Source: Sinohyriopsis cumingii (lineage: Eukaryota; Mollusca; Bivalvia; Unionida; Unionidae). From it: 64,000 nucleotides of DNA. Made by a program: the position numbers and the translations under genes. Location of the stretch: positions 49,610,355 to 49,674,354 of the forward strand of contig CM068830.1 of assembly GCA_028554795.2 (NCBI GenBank). The letters run 5' to 3'. This document shows, piece by piece, positions 36,280-48,605 of this stretch (position 1 is its first letter; each line of letters opens with the position of its first letter). Below the pieces are notes generated by a model. It ran no database searches, was not told the DNA's origin, and saw only the letters and a program-made list of their open reading frames with translations.

Positions 36280-38330
36280 CTTTGTTTTCTTTTCTTGTGT
36301 CGTTTCAGTAGAAATGTCAACCAAATGCATGAAATGCAAAAAGTTCAAAGCAAAAGAAGACAACCATGACTCTTGTATTGTATGTACCAAGTGTACATCA
36401 TCTATACCATGCAGCGTGTTTAATACTTGGACGGAGCAAACGTGGGCTGATGTAGTCCAGAAGGCAGCAAAAGGAAGGGATAGATGGAATAAGTCAAAGA
36501 AAGATAGCATTGATGTCCTCAGTATACATCAGAAGACAGCCTCCATTGCGAGCCTTGTGGGGAACGTTGGGGTCCCCCCTTCACCTAAAGTTCGTCGTTT
36601 GCAACCGTCAGCCACAGTAACATCAGCGGCAATGGAGGAAAATAATGTTGACAGTGTACAACAGTCCAGCTTTGAACAGATGCGTCGTTTGGTCCAGGAA
36701 ACGACGACGCAGCTATTGACATCAGGCCAGATATTACCCTTATTTCCCTCGCTCGCTTACACAGCTTTTTCTGACTCTTTGGGGGGATGTTCCCCCAATT
36801 TTAGGCTGCCCAGTGGGCGTAAGTCCCCCCGCATGTCCGAGCATGGCCTTCGGGCCGGTAAGTCAGGACGCATGGGTTTTTTACTGGATCCATCAGATCC
36901 ATTTCTTTATACAACCTATACATCACCGGCCGTCCAGCTGTCCCAGCATGGGGACCCTATTGCTAAAACGGTCCAACCAAATATGACTTACAGGGATTTT
37001 AGTGATAAATCCGTCTGATAAGCTGTACCGCCGGCAACATACCAATACTATGGCGGAGATTTTAGTGAGAAATCTGTCCGTCCACCCAGGCCATTGGAGC
37101 AGCCAGTACCGGTGATAGCAGGACCGTTGCCAACATTCAGACCGACCACAAGCCAGACAAACCAGCCAGCAGGGCCGTCCGTCCATATGTTCACGGCTTA
37201 TCCACAAGGGAGAGTTAGTGACAGTGTTAAGGATGACGGAATCGCGTCATCTATGCCACCTGGTATGCTCTATCCAGAAATGCAAGCTATTACAGAACAC
37301 GATTCGGCACACAGTGAGGGTGACGAAACTCCTGCAAATCAGCCGTACACAGATCCAACCATGGAACGGACTGAGTTTGGCTTCAAGGCAGCAGTGGAAG
37401 AAATTTATAGGGTGTTGGCAACTTAAGAATGCCCTCCACCTCCTACCGCCACTCAAGACTACAAAGTTAAGGCGTCTGTAGATCTTGACGGGGAGGAAGA
37501 GACGCTGTCCTTCCGGTTCCTTCCCCAGTTGGCAAAAAATTAAGGAGATCAATGATCGTCTATCAATACGAATAGGTGATCCGGGGAATGCTAAGGCATT
37601 CTTTTCAGAAAGCCAAGTACCAGCGACGTTCTCGTGTCGCTGGTACAAAAACTCATTCAGACGCCTTCAGTACGGATCTTCCGGCCCTGGGCAAAAAAAT
37701 ATGGCAGCAGTTCACATGTCCGCTCCACTGTTTTACAAAGTGGACAAAAATGTGTTCCATGCCACGTCAAAGCTAGTCAGGAACGTAGTTGCTACGTCTT
37801 CAATGTTAGACTTGGCTTCATTAGCCATTTTCCGACTCGCAGAAAAATCTGACAGTGACCACGCTTGGGAAGCGACGGCCCAGATTGCTAGAGTTATTAA
37901 CAGGGCAGCTCACCATTCCATGGCTAATGCGTTGACTGCTTCTGCCAATTTAGACCTGATAGGACGTGATGCATGTCTGCAGTCCACGTCGCTCAGGCCC
38001 CATCATACTCTGGCTTTACAGATGACTCTGTTTGGGTCGCCTTTACTCTTTGGAGGAAAAATTGAAGAAGTTCGGAAGCAGGCAGCTCAGGAACTGCCCC
38101 TCCAACTTGCCGCCCAACCCTCGCAGGCGTTTAGAAAAAATCAGCCCCTGCCACAGCGGAGGGATGATTGGCGGACCAGGGACAAGGGATCCTTACAATC
38201 AAATGTGCAGTATAGATCCCAACCCAATGCCAGGAGACAACAGTCTAATCAAGCTAGGAGGCAACCATACAGAGGCGGTAAGAAACAAAGTTTCTCCGTC
38301 TTCAAGCCTCCTAACTCTAAAAATTGACAT
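36280..38330 (+). other. DIRS gag-like region (fossil)
   Basis: Begins with a cysteine-rich segment (MKCKKFKAKEDNHDSCIVC) and continues through Ser/Pro/Gln-rich sequence to a C-terminal stretch with an alpha-helical look and a basic, Arg/Gln-rich end. Position upstream of RT and composition fit the poorly conserved ORF1 of DIRS elements. Fossil state; assigned by position more than by sequence. Confidence 0.65.
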
Positions 38331-38639
38331 ACCCTCTCCACTGCCCGCGGACAGCCTTCCTGTGGGCAGCCTCCTCCTGCAATTTCAGGACCACTGGACC
38401 ACCTTTTTTTCCTCAGAACGAATGGGTGATCCAGGTCATTTCGGAGTGACTTCGGATTTCATTTATCCAACCCCCTCCCCTGTCCTCCTCTCCCCTCTTC
38501 ACGGACATACCATCCGATCGGGAGGATATCTTTCTACAACAGGAGATATGGTCAGTCATAGAAAAATGGGCGGTGGAGATTGTGAAAAAAACTGCCATCG
38601 CCGGGGTTTTATTCCAGGCTGTTTCTTATCCAGAAGGCA

Positions 38640-39080
38640 AACAGCAAGTTGAGGCCAATCATCGACCTGAGTCGCCTCAACCAATACATTTTACCACCGA
38701 AATTCAAGATGGAAACGGCGAGATCAATCCGTCTTTCCATCCGGCGGGACAAGTATGCCATCAGTCTAGATATGACCAATGCATATTTTCACGTCCCTAT
38801 CCACCCCGCGTCACGGAAATTTCTCCGATTCACTTACCGCGACGCGGTTTATCAGTTCCAGGTCCTACCCTTTGGCCTCAACATCAGCCCTTGGGCTTTT
38901 ACCAAGGTTATGGATTGCGTCATCACCCTGTTCCACTCGACTTCATCTACAGGGATGTCACTATACTTGGACGACATCCTCCAGAAACATATGGTAAGTT
39001 CTATTCTGCTCAAAGGCAGAAACGATCTTTTATCGCTTTTAGATCATCTAGGCTTCTCGTGAACTGGAAAAAGTCTGATC
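38640..39080 (+). other. DIRS reverse transcriptase domain (fossil)
   Basis: Translation shows RPIIDLSRLNQYI, ISLDMTNAYFHVPIHP, the FxVLPFGLNISP block and YLDDI, the order and spacing of the RT palm and fingers in DIRS elements. The IDLSRLN and AYFHVPIHP phrasing is typical of this clade rather than of Ty3/Gypsy. Confidence 0.92.
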
Positions 39081-39429
39081 TCTGTCCATCCCAGCGTTTT
39101 GTCCATCTGAGTATGGAGTTTCTCACCGATCTGAATCTGGTACAGCTTCCTCGCGCTCGCGTAATCCGGATCGTCGAACTCGTCGAGTCCGTTTCCAACA
39201 GGACGTGGATTTCAGTGAGAGAATTCTTGCAACTTCTCGGATTATTCAATGTGGCGGCGGACTTGATCCCGCTTGGCTGTCCTTTTATGCGTCCCTTACA
39301 AATGACGTTACTGGCACAATGGCGCCCCTTTTCAAGTCCCCTCAATCAAACAATAATGATCACGCCTGAGATATGATTGTTCCTGCGTCAGTGGCACAAC
39401 CCCAGTTGGCTGTCCATGGGGATTCCTCT

Positions 39430-40140
39430 GGAGATGCCCCAAGCGGATATAACGGTATGTACCGACGCCAGTACCTACGGTTGGGGTGCCCACCTGTTGC
39501 CGGACTTCGCTACAGTCAGCGGCACGTGGGAGCCAGGGGAGAGGCCTCTCCACATCAACCTTTTAGAAATGAGGGCTGTCATCAATGCCTTTCATTTCTG
39601 GAAGGATCAACTCTCAGGAAAAACTGTCCTCATTAGGACAGACAACTCTGTGGTGGTGACTTACCTCCTCAAACAAGGGGGCACCAAATCACCAGACCTG
39701 TGCATTCTGATCTGGCAATTTCTACGTTGGTGCGACAACCTCCACATCAACGTACAAATCAGGCACATTCCCGGCAGACTCAATGTCTTGGCTGACACTC
39801 TATCAAGGAAAGGTCAAGTCATTCATACGGAATGGTCACTCCATCAATCAGTCTTTCTTCGGATTTGCACACTTTGGGGGCATCCGATGATCGATCTTTT
39901 TGTGACAAGGTGGAATCGCAAGTTGCCCACCTTCGTCTCTCCGGTTCCAGACCCAGAGGCGTGGGCCGTGGTCGCTCTGTCAATCAGCTGGGAGGGGTTG
40001 TGGGCATTCGCCTACCCTCCCACAGTTTTGGTACCGAAAATAATCCAGAGGTTATGGGGTCAGAAATGCCGGATGATTCTGATTGCCCCTCTCAGATGGA
40101 ACAAGTCCTGGGTCACCGATCTACTCGATCTAGCGATAGA
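39430..40140 (+). other. DIRS RNase H and methyltransferase-like region (fossil)
   Basis: RNase H motifs in order: VCTDASTYGWGAHL, LLEMRAVINA, IRTDNSVVVTYL and the HIPGRLNVLADTLSR block. Directly after comes the segment MIDLFVTRWNRKLP with a VPDPEAW block and a WVTDLL block, which in DIRS elements follows RNase H and has been called a Dam-like methyltransferase domain. The order RT, RNase H, methyltransferase-like, recombinase matches DIRS1-type elements. Confidence 0.88.
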
Positions 40141-40249
40141 TCTACCCAGGAAGATTCCAACCAGCCCAAATCTTCTCAAACAACCATGGTCACAGGTGTT
40201 CCACCCCTGCCCGGACCATCTTCTTCTTCACGCTTGGCTCTTGTCCGGG

Positions 40250-41180
40250 CAGCCTTGCAAGACAAACAATTTAAACCTTCGATTGTGGAGAGAATCTCAA
40301 GAGCAAGAAGGCCCTCCACTCTGAAGGCTTACGAGGGGAAAGTGGCGTGTTTTCAGGGACTGGTGCCATATCAATAACATCTTCCCTTTGAGTGTCTCAA
40401 TCCCTCAACTGGCCGACTTTTTTCAAAGGCTACCGCTCCATGATATCAGACACATTCCGCCATCATGGTAGATGTGATATTGGGCATAACAAAGATCTAT
40501 CAGATCTCTTAGCCAATTTTGATTTCAATCGACCAAAATCCCTCACCCTGTTTCCAAAATGGAATCTGTCCTGGGTTTTAACATGACTCAATTCAGACAA
40601 ATTTGAACCTTTAGCCCATACTTCGTTAAAGCTACTATCATACAAAACATGTTTCTTGATAGCCTTAGCTTCAGCTTGCAGGGTGAGCGAGTTACATGCC
40701 CTTTCCAGTGACCCGAACTTTCTTCAGTTCAGATCAGAGGGTTCGGTGGTCCTCCTGACTCAACCAGGCTTTGTAGCGAAAAAATAGGTTACCATCCATT
40801 GGCAATCAAAGAACCATCATTCGCTCGCTCTTTTCCATAGATAAGTCAAGAGCAGCAGCCATGCAAGGTCCTGTTCGTGCACTCAAGCACTATTTAAAAT
40901 ACACAGAGGCGTGTCAGGACACCCCTAAGCGCCTCTTTCTTCTGGTCAAAGCTGGTAAACGGGATATCACCCCTCAAGCCCTTGCTTCATGGCTGAAGTG
41001 GGTTATACGCTCAGCGTACTCTGAGGTCTCACAAGATCAGAGTCGCCTCATGAAGATTACGGCTCATGAGATTAGAGCAATCTCGGCGAGCCTGGCATTC
41101 GAACGCAATGTTTCGATCTGAGATATAATAGAAGCTGTTGGCTGGCATGCAGGGTCAACCTTCTCCAGATCTTATCTCTG
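40250..41180 (+). other. DIRS tyrosine recombinase region (fossil)
   Basis: An N-terminal core-binding-like segment (SRARRPSTLKAYEGKVACF) is followed downstream by the catalytic portion, with the HEIRAISASLAFE block characteristic of the H-x-x-R box and a GWHAGSTFSRSY-type tail. These are standard for tyrosine recombinases of DIRS elements. The region is broken, like the rest. Confidence 0.85.
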
Positions 41181-41504
41181 AGATTTGGCTTTGCAGAGGC
41201 AAACCTTGAATTTGGTAGGTCTGGTGTCGGCAGCCCAGATGACCACCAGACCCATTTAAAACAATCAGCACAGCCTATCAGCTTTGCTGGATTCACCAGT
41301 GAAATTTCTTAGGTAAGAAGATTTCAGTAACTATCTTCTTAACTGTATATAGGGGTCACATATCACGTGACCCTAGGCTGTGTTGCTGATGAAATTAGGA
41401 GAACGGGTTATCGTTCAAATGGGGAATCCAGCCATCATTCCCTAGAAGGTACCCAGGGTGGAGGTAGGATGCTCAGCATTCCCTCCTCCTATTACTTATT
41501 CTCC

Positions 41505-41606
41505 TAACATTAATGTGATCGGGGAATGTATTTGAAGGAGAAAGCAAATTTTTAGTAAATTGTGTTTCTCCGAGAATACTTACCCGATCACATTACTTAA
41601 AAACCC
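41505..41606 (+). repeat. DIRS internal complementary region
   Basis: The reverse complement reads from the element's right terminus (GTAAGTATTCTCGGAGAAAC ... TTTGCTTT) straight into its left terminus (CTCCTTCAAATAC ... CGATCACATTA). It is therefore complementary to the joined two ends, as expected for the template that closes the circle in DIRS replication. Confidence 0.9.
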
Positions 41607-41644
41607 TCCCAACCACCCCGCTATGCAAGCATCCTTGTATAATA

Positions 41645-41862
41645 TATATCGCTCAGCTTAAAAAACTAGTGACACCTGGCGGTGGCAAGGGGAGGTAAGG
41701 GGCAAGAGTTATTTCCCTTTGGTCTATGAGAGATAGACCGAAAAGACGAATTTTCGTCTTTTAGTAGGGCTGGATTCAAGAGGTAGCAGGCTTATATCCC
41801 TAACGTTAATGTGATTGGGTAAGTATTCTCGGAGAAACACAATTTACAAAAAATTTGCTTTC
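41645..41862 (-). repeat. DIRS right inverted terminal repeat
   Basis: Complement of the left terminal repeat to about 41820 (CTAGTGACACCTGGCGGTGG ... GTTAATGTGAT). The last ~45 bases (TAAGTATTCTCGGAGAAACA ... TTTGCTTTC) match the internal complementary region and define the right end. Confidence 0.9.
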
Positions 41863-42320
41863 AATCCCAAATTTCAATTTTATGCTTACAAATATCCTGT
41901 AAAACCAAAACTCAGTTGCAACTTGGAAATACATTATGTACTATATTTCTGACACATGCTGGAACAGATTAATTATGATTAACAGGTACTGTAGTGGTCT
42001 TGTCTGTGAAACAGAGGTCCAGAAAATGTACCCTGTGCATGCATGGTTAAAACAACACTTGACATGAATGCCAACGTATATTGTGGCTTAATTTGAAGTC
42101 TTTACACCATACAAGAGAACCAGCTTCTAACGCTAATTACACATATTTTACAGTAACTGGAAGTCTTAAGAACACAAGAGTATGTTTATTTTGAGCAAAT
42201 AAATGCATGAATATAAATTTTGGTTGGAAGTAAGATATGTTGGGGCGGGGGACAAAGCCTGTAACCCTGTCATGAGGAGCCTCTATTTTTAATGAATGTT
42301 GATATGCTTCTTTTTTACAG
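41863..42320. other. Gene-free end of SUCLG1 intron 1
   Basis: Nothing recognisable apart from the polypyrimidine tract and acceptor TTCTTTTTTACAG at its end. Confidence 0.5.
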
Positions 42321-42424
42321 GATTGACTCAGCTGGGTGTAAGGACATGCTATGCACAAACACGTGCAAACTTGATGATAAATAAAGAGACTAGAGTTATA
42401 TGTCAGGGCTTCACTGGAAAGCAG
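42321..42424 (+). CDS. SUCLG1: SUCLG1 exon 2
   Basis: A 104-base exon completing the Gly from exon 1 and encoding GLTQLGVRTCYAQTRANL, then INKETRVICQGFTGKQ, up to a GTAAAC donor at phase 0. NKxTRVICQGFTGKQ matches the human sequence NKNTKIICQGFTGKQ almost residue for residue and is the start of the CoA-binding Rossmann domain. The residues before it are presequence-like. Confidence 0.95.
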
Positions 42425-44399
42425 GTAAACATTGGGAAAACATATGCAAAATTATTCATTATCATTAAGCATTACAGTGTAACCCTATAACACTTATGTT
42501 GGTGTCCATATAATCCAACTGTGTTACAGACTGCACTGTGTTATAACCAACCATGTCAGTTAGCTAATGAAATGATGCATTTACCCAAAACATGACAGGC
42601 AGGGGGGTAATACAAGTGGGTGCAAAAATACATTTTTGATTAAATGAAGACAAAAATCTAGTCTGAAATACACTTATATTTATGTAGTACAATCCATAAT
42701 CCATTAAGTACTGTACTTGTATATAAAAAATCCATGAATTCGAGTATAGATCACATGTTATAAAATTCATCAGTGACTCATATCCTGTAAGAAACACAGG
42801 ACGTATACATAAAAAAATGATGTTCGTCCTCATTTTGATTTATATCCGATTCACACATAACAATTCACTAAATTTGTCACAGGTACCACAAGGTTGTAGC
42901 TGTTAACATGTTACATGTACATGTTCTTAAATTGGCCTAGATTGTGGTCAGTTGGAGACAGAAACATATTGCTGAGGCTACCTAGTGAATGGGGTTATTG
43001 ACAGGGGAATGAAAACTTGAACAAATTAAAAAGTTCAAGAAACATCTTTGCAAGATAACCCATCGTTGGCTAACGATGTATATGGTTTCAAAAGACTGGA
43101 AATGTACTTTGTGTCACTGTTGGTAGCTACCATAATGTAAGCATTTTTTTCTGCAAAAGTGAAACTTTCATGGTGCAACAAATGTGTTCCAGTCACTTTT
43201 GAAAATGCAGCATTCCATCAGATTCCATTGTTTTTATTTAACTTTGGTGCTGACTTCCTTTGATGAAAGGTTATTTGTTTTATTGAGTAGTTGGATTTCT
43301 TTGATGAATTGTTCATGTGTTATTCAAGTTACTGGTAAAGGACAGCTTTGGAAGACCAAACAGGCATGTTTCCTATTGTGGTAGCAGTATCATATAACTC
43401 TAGAACATGGACTGAGATCAATTCTTTTTCTTCATCTGCTTAGTATTTATATAGAAGGATCGGTGCTTCAAAGGTGATTGGTTTTTCTTTTTGAAGTTTC
43501 AGCAAAACTAGTTTTTCTTATTTCATTTTTAAAACAAATGGAATCAGCCATAGTTAGGTTGATTATAGCAGTTACTTCTCCTGCTTTGAAAAGTTGGTCA
43601 ATTGTGGCTAGTCCTAGTAGCATAGATAGACCAACAAGTAGATCTCATTTTTTTTTTTTTTTTTTGGGAGGTGGTGTCATTTTTGGTGTTGGAGTGATGC
43701 TGCCTTCCATGCATGCATCAGAAATGTTTTAAAAGAAAGGCCAACAGACGATATTTACACAGGTGTTCTGTTCTGACAGGTATTACTACAGCAAAAAAAT
43801 GTTAAGAAGGATTTGATTCAGTGAGTGAAAAGAAGAATTTTACTTATCATTCACATACAGAGGTCAGTCAGAATAAATATATTAATTACTAGTGAGCAGC
43901 CGATAATCTGATACTATTTTTCCAAATAATCCATTACGAGATAGTGCCTTGTTTGGTTTATCTCCACTACCAGAAATGTTAAATAAAAATTTCATTTAAA
44001 AAATGCTGAGATCTTATATCATACAGTACTCAGGCGAAATGTCAGAATAAGCGGATTACAATGCACTGTTGAGATGGTTAGTCAGTATGAACAATGAATT
44101 TGTTTATCTAACAATATATAAATTCCAGTGCATTTTATATCTATTTTGTGGCTTCCTTTCATGGTGCTTCTGAATTTCTTCACTCCAAACCTAAGTTGTA
44201 CATACAAGTTTAAACAGTCAGCATTGTGGGGGTGGAGGTGGAGTATCACCAGATGGTATATTTTGTCACGAGTAAGGAAAATAAATTGCAATTTGTGACA
44301 TTGGCAAAGCCCACCATGATCTCTGAATAAACTTGTTTCATGTTATTTTTCATACTTTTAAGAAGAAAAACTTCTTTTTGTGTGAAAGATAAATACATG
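42425..44399. other. Gene-free part of SUCLG1 intron 2
   Basis: No supported gene or element. There is a poly-T run near 43650-43667 and otherwise AT-rich unique-looking sequence. Confidence 0.5.
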
Positions 44400-45302
44400 T
44401 ACAGTGCCACCCCACTATAACGTGAATTCGGATATAACGCGCTCTTGGCATGGCTCCCGAAATTTCTTATATTGATTTGCACATGAAAAAAAAAATATTT
44501 TTTGTTCAAAGTACATGAAATAGTGTATAAAAAATATATTATCATTATGGGGAAGAGATTGCGTATGAATCCAAATTTAATATGATTGTGGCATGGTTCC
44601 TGAAATTTTAAATATTTTTTTTAAGTACGAGAAATAGTGTGTAAAATGTTATTATCATTTTGAGGAAAAGTTCGCATACAAATTTTAATATAATAAAGTG
44701 TTATACCAAAATAAACATTATCGGAAATGTTACTTATTACTGGTCCATGAGTAAAGTCATTAAGTTGTCTTTGTGATTGTCTTCAATTAATTCTGTATAC
44801 AATCATTGCTCAAACAATAGCCAACATGTTTCTTCTTTTAACTTCATACACAGCCAAGCAGCAGACAATGCAGTGGTACATAAAGGATTCTCACAATTTA
44901 ATAAACATCAAAAAACAAAAGCTGCCTACATGTTTTCTGGGCTTGGTGGTGTATTTAGACACAGTCAATTGACCAGTAAATGTCTGTTTTATTAGCTGGA
45001 AATTGAAAGGGTATGAAATTGTACATGCTTTAAGCTTAATTTTTTATATAAAAGTGACTCATGACCATTGCAGGCCTACTGCACTTAGTTCTCTGGTTTT
45101 ACATGGGTATGATGTTTGTTTATGAACTCGTTATTAATTTCCTATTTTTTATTAAAATATTTTATCGTTATGAAAAAGCAAGTTCACAAACGAAAGTTGT
45201 TCTCTGCACTACATAGATATGAAATTTTGGGTGCCATGCCACAACTGTGTTGTATCCAAATTTGTTTTATAACAGAGCATGCTATAGCAGGGTGACACTG
45301 TA
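44400..45302. mobile_element. pogo-like non-autonomous element, 0.9 kb
   Basis: Ends TACAGTGCCACCCCACTATA and (reverse complement) TACAGTGTCACCCTGCTATA form a good terminal inverted repeat bounded by TA. Near the left end an internal block is duplicated: GGCATGGCTCCCGAAATTT (44448) and GGCATGGTTCCTGAAATTTT (44590), each followed by a GAAATAGTGT...TATTATCATT block. No transposase is present. Lies in SUCLG1 intron 2. Confidence 0.8.
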
Positions 45303-45775
45303 TTTAGTAAAGGCTTTATGAAATAAAGTGTTATAATCAGATAATCTTTTATAAAGATTTTTTACCTAAGTATTTATGCAGCTCTTTCATTGATTAGCTT
45401 ATAAATGTACTTTGTGTATATCACTACAATAATTGTTGCTATAGGAACGTGAAGTGTCTTAAGTCTTGTTTAAGGTCATTGGTGTTCCTTATTCTTTCAT
45501 TAGCATTGTCCAGTTCCATTTCTACCACTAATCTGTTGGAGAAAAAAAATGCATCCCTTGATCAGCAATGAGGGATCATAGTTATCTTTCCAACAGGTGG
45601 CACACAGAAAAACCCGGTCCCAGTATTTGGTTATCCTCTGAGTTAATCGTTAGTGAGAACAATATATTGTTGATCAATCGAGTGGTACATAATTAGCAAA
45701 ACTACAATAATACAGGTATCAATGAAAACAAATAGTTTTATTTCATTTTTTGGTGTATTAAAATATATATGATAG

Positions 45776-45957
45776 TAGTTGTTGTTGTAGGGTTTAACGC
45801 CATTTTTTTTCAGTTCACGATAGGCTATACATGGCGGCCAGTATTAATGGTAGAGGAAGAACCCGGGAAAACCCCAGAAAGAACCACCGACCCACAAGAA
45901 GCTACTGGCAACCTTTCTCACATACCCACATTGGCTGAAGCCGAGACTCGAATCTGA
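45776..45957 (-). mobile_element. SINE family A, 5'-truncated minus copy
   Basis: Reads tail to body on the plus strand: GTTGTTGTAGGGTTTAACGC, TAGGCTATACATGGCGGCCA, AACCCGGGAAAACCCCAGAA and ending CCGAGACTCGAATC at the B box. The tRNA head upstream of the B box is missing. Confidence 0.9.
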
Positions 45958-46396
45958 CTAGTGTGGCTTAATGAAAATATCTTAAACAGTATTACAAATG
46001 GCATGCTGCAATTTACGGTTATGTACAGGGAAGAAAAAAACTTGATAAGTAAATACAAAATATACAACTTTTTGTCTTATTATTTTTATTCACTCATTGC
46101 AAAACAAATAATTTATGTAAAACAACTGCGAGAACAGTTTGGTTCAAATAAGTTATTAAAAAGTGTAGTGTGTGTGATAATCGGAAACAAATTCCATTGG
46201 AATGTTCTCATTCATATTGCAAATAGTCACTGCAAAACTGAATTTAACACACCAAGAACAATAAACTTTATTTAAACCATGATAATTTATCTCCTTTAGT
46301 CCCTTCCAAGTAAAATTTTTTAGGTGTAGGTTGTCTGAATAAAATAAAAGGAATAGAAAGTTCACTTCTAGCAAATCGGACATATATCATTGCACA

Positions 46397-46441
46397 CACA
46401 CACACACACAAAACACACACGTACATCTTTCTCTCTCTCTC
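46397..46441. repeat. CA and CT microsatellites
   Basis: A CA run followed by a short gap and a TCTCTCTC run. Confidence 0.9.
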
Positions 46442-47906
46442 AACCATGTATGGGCTTAATATCAAATTAAACCCATTTTAAGAATCATAGTTGTCATAAT
46501 AAATGTAATAACAATCTGTCTGTTTTAACCCAAAAATAAGTTTCTGGAGGAGAGCAGCACAAACATAGCAAACTTTATTCACTTACATGACTGCTATAAA
46601 TACATGCCTAGAATGACATCTTTAAAAAAAAGACTTATTGTCATAGACATCCAACCACAGAATAAAAAAAACATTTTCAGTTGCATATAATGCAGATATG
46701 ATATTGCCATAATAATATATCAAATCTATGTTTAACATAAAAATATTCAACGAGAATCTTGTAGTTATATTTCCAAACCAAACAGCTAAAATCATTACTA
46801 AGGAAGTCCAATTTCTTTACTAAATTACCCAGCCAAGTAACTGTTTAAAGAATTATTAAGAATAAGTTGCTGAGTCATCATGAATTATATGATTTTAGGC
46901 ATATGAATCTGTTGAAAAATAATTTCAGAAAATAATCACAAAGTTAATTGTCAAAATGATTATTTTATTTTTATGCAGATACGAGAAAATATGATTTTCC
47001 ATTTGCAAATACAATATCCCAATCATTCCTAATATTTGCTTACCCATTGATTAACTCCTTTTTTCCTTCAAAGATAACTTAGCCTTTTTTTAACTCGTCT
47101 CGCACTGATGTTAACATCCAAGATCCTTACGATTGAGACATTTTGTAAAGCAAGATGGAGATGCTATAATTTTATTGCTTGCTTATTAGGCAAGAAGTAT
47201 ACTGGAAAAAATCTTGAACTGCTTTGTTCCATGCTGCCACCTATTGTTTTACATGGAAGATAACTGGCTATGATCGCTCATTTTGATGAACAGTGTTGTG
47301 AAATGAATTAGAAAAAGTACCACATCTCGGATTCCTTGATAAAAACACATCTTTTGATGAGTACATCCATGATTCTCTAAGTCCTTGCTGTGTTGCATGA
47401 AAGAGGACACACTTTACACATCGTAATTCTGGACAAAAGAGAACTTTCAGAACTGATCTCAAAGTGTAAATTCAAAAGATTGGTTTGTGTATTAAAGAGA
47501 GCATAAAAAGTTTGTAAACATTACATGTATTTTGATTACTCAGATTAACCATTTATGGTAAGACAGGTGTATAAAATACTTTAAGATATTTACATATTTA
47601 GTGCAGTTAAAGGTGAAAAATAATCCAGGCAGATATTTATCTCATTTGCAATTTTTCAGTTTGAGTTTCACAAGTATTTTAAATTTATCTTGTGCATTCT
47701 CTTTTTTATGAATCATTTAGCTTTGTTACAGTTTAAACCTATTTCTAACTCAGAAGACATCTCAAATTATGAAGATTTGCCTGGAAAATAGTTGTCATAT
47801 TTCTTAAGTTGTAAATGGTGTCATGATATTTTGTACTTTAAAATCATGCTGATCTTTGTCTTCATTGGAAAATTATGCGACATTAATGCCAGTTTTTATT
47901 TTGTTT
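46442..47906. other. Gene-free part of SUCLG1 intron 2
   Basis: AT-rich intronic sequence; no element ends, exons or RNA genes recognised. Confidence 0.5.
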
Positions 47907-48153
47907 TGGAGCCCCATGTGACAGAGTAGTCAAAGGCACTTGCTTGTACAGGTCACTGGTATCTCACCTCTATCTCTTTTGGTTTTAATCTTGTTTCAAC
48001 CAGTGTGGGTACATGAGAAAGGTTGTCAGTAGCTTCCCATGGTTTTGTTGTTCTTCATGGAGGTTTTCCCAGAGTTCTTCTACCCAATATACTGGCCACC
48101 ATGTTTAGCCAATCATATGCTTCAAAGTGGCATTAAACCCACAAAACACAAAC
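47907..48153 (+). mobile_element. SINE family A, old full-length plus copy
   Basis: Diverged but near full length: a head remnant (GACAGAGTAGTCAAAGGCAC), body blocks (GTACATGAGAAAGGTTGTCA, GGAGGTTTTCCCAGAGTTCT, CATGTTTAGCCAATCATATG) and a CACAAAACACAAAC tail. The B box is decayed. Clearly older than the copies near 24-25 kb. Confidence 0.8.
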
Positions 48154-48488
48154 ATTTTGATTCTGTGCAAAACTCACAAGATCAGATTGAGGATGAAAAT
48201 CTAAACTTATGAGGATTGAAAGAAAAACTGGGACACAATTATTTTGAGAATTATTTTCTTTGAGCCTCAGTGTTTGACAGGAACATTCAGAACATATTGT
48301 AGACTTGGAGATCATCCACAAAGCAAAATATATTCTGTTGAGACCATGTTATATGTGCACTTTCATCAATGCAAACATGAACATAAACGTTATGCTTATT
48401 TTAAAAGCCTGTATGTCAAACGTATATGTAACAAAGTGGCTTAAAAGGGCCATGCATACATTTGTAAATTGAGCCTTTGGTGTTTCAG

Positions 48489-48605
48489 GGCACCTTTCAC
48501 AGCCAACAGGCCATAGAATATGGCACAAATATGGTGGGAGGAGTTTCACCAGGCAAAAAGGGAATGTATCATCTTGGTTTACCTGTGTTTGAAACGGTGA
48601 AAGAG
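48489..48605 (+). CDS. SUCLG1: SUCLG1 exon 3
   Basis: A 39-codon exon, phase 0 at both ends (TGTTTCAG acceptor, GTAGGT donor). It encodes [20 protein letters not shown], then [19 protein letters not shown], continuing [13 protein letters not shown] exactly as in human SUCLG1. The GFTGKQGTFHSQ loop binds the CoA phosphates in this family. Confidence 0.97.

Larger units (their letters stand above)
35768..41862 (+). mobile_element. DIRS-type tyrosine-recombinase retroelement, nearly full length
   Basis: A 6.1-kb fossil inserted in SUCLG1 intron 1 in gene orientation. Layout: left inverted terminal repeat, gag-like region, reverse transcriptase, RNase H with the methyltransferase-like domain of the family, tyrosine recombinase, internal complementary region, right inverted terminal repeat. 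No integrase and no LTRs. This combination defines DIRS elements, which replicate through a circle and integrate by a tyrosine recombinase without target duplication. It looks structurally whole but is broken, with perhaps half a dozen interruptions by eye. The two terminal repeats differ at about four or five positions over ~165 bp (~97 per cent identity), which suggests a fairly young insertion. Confidence 0.93.
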
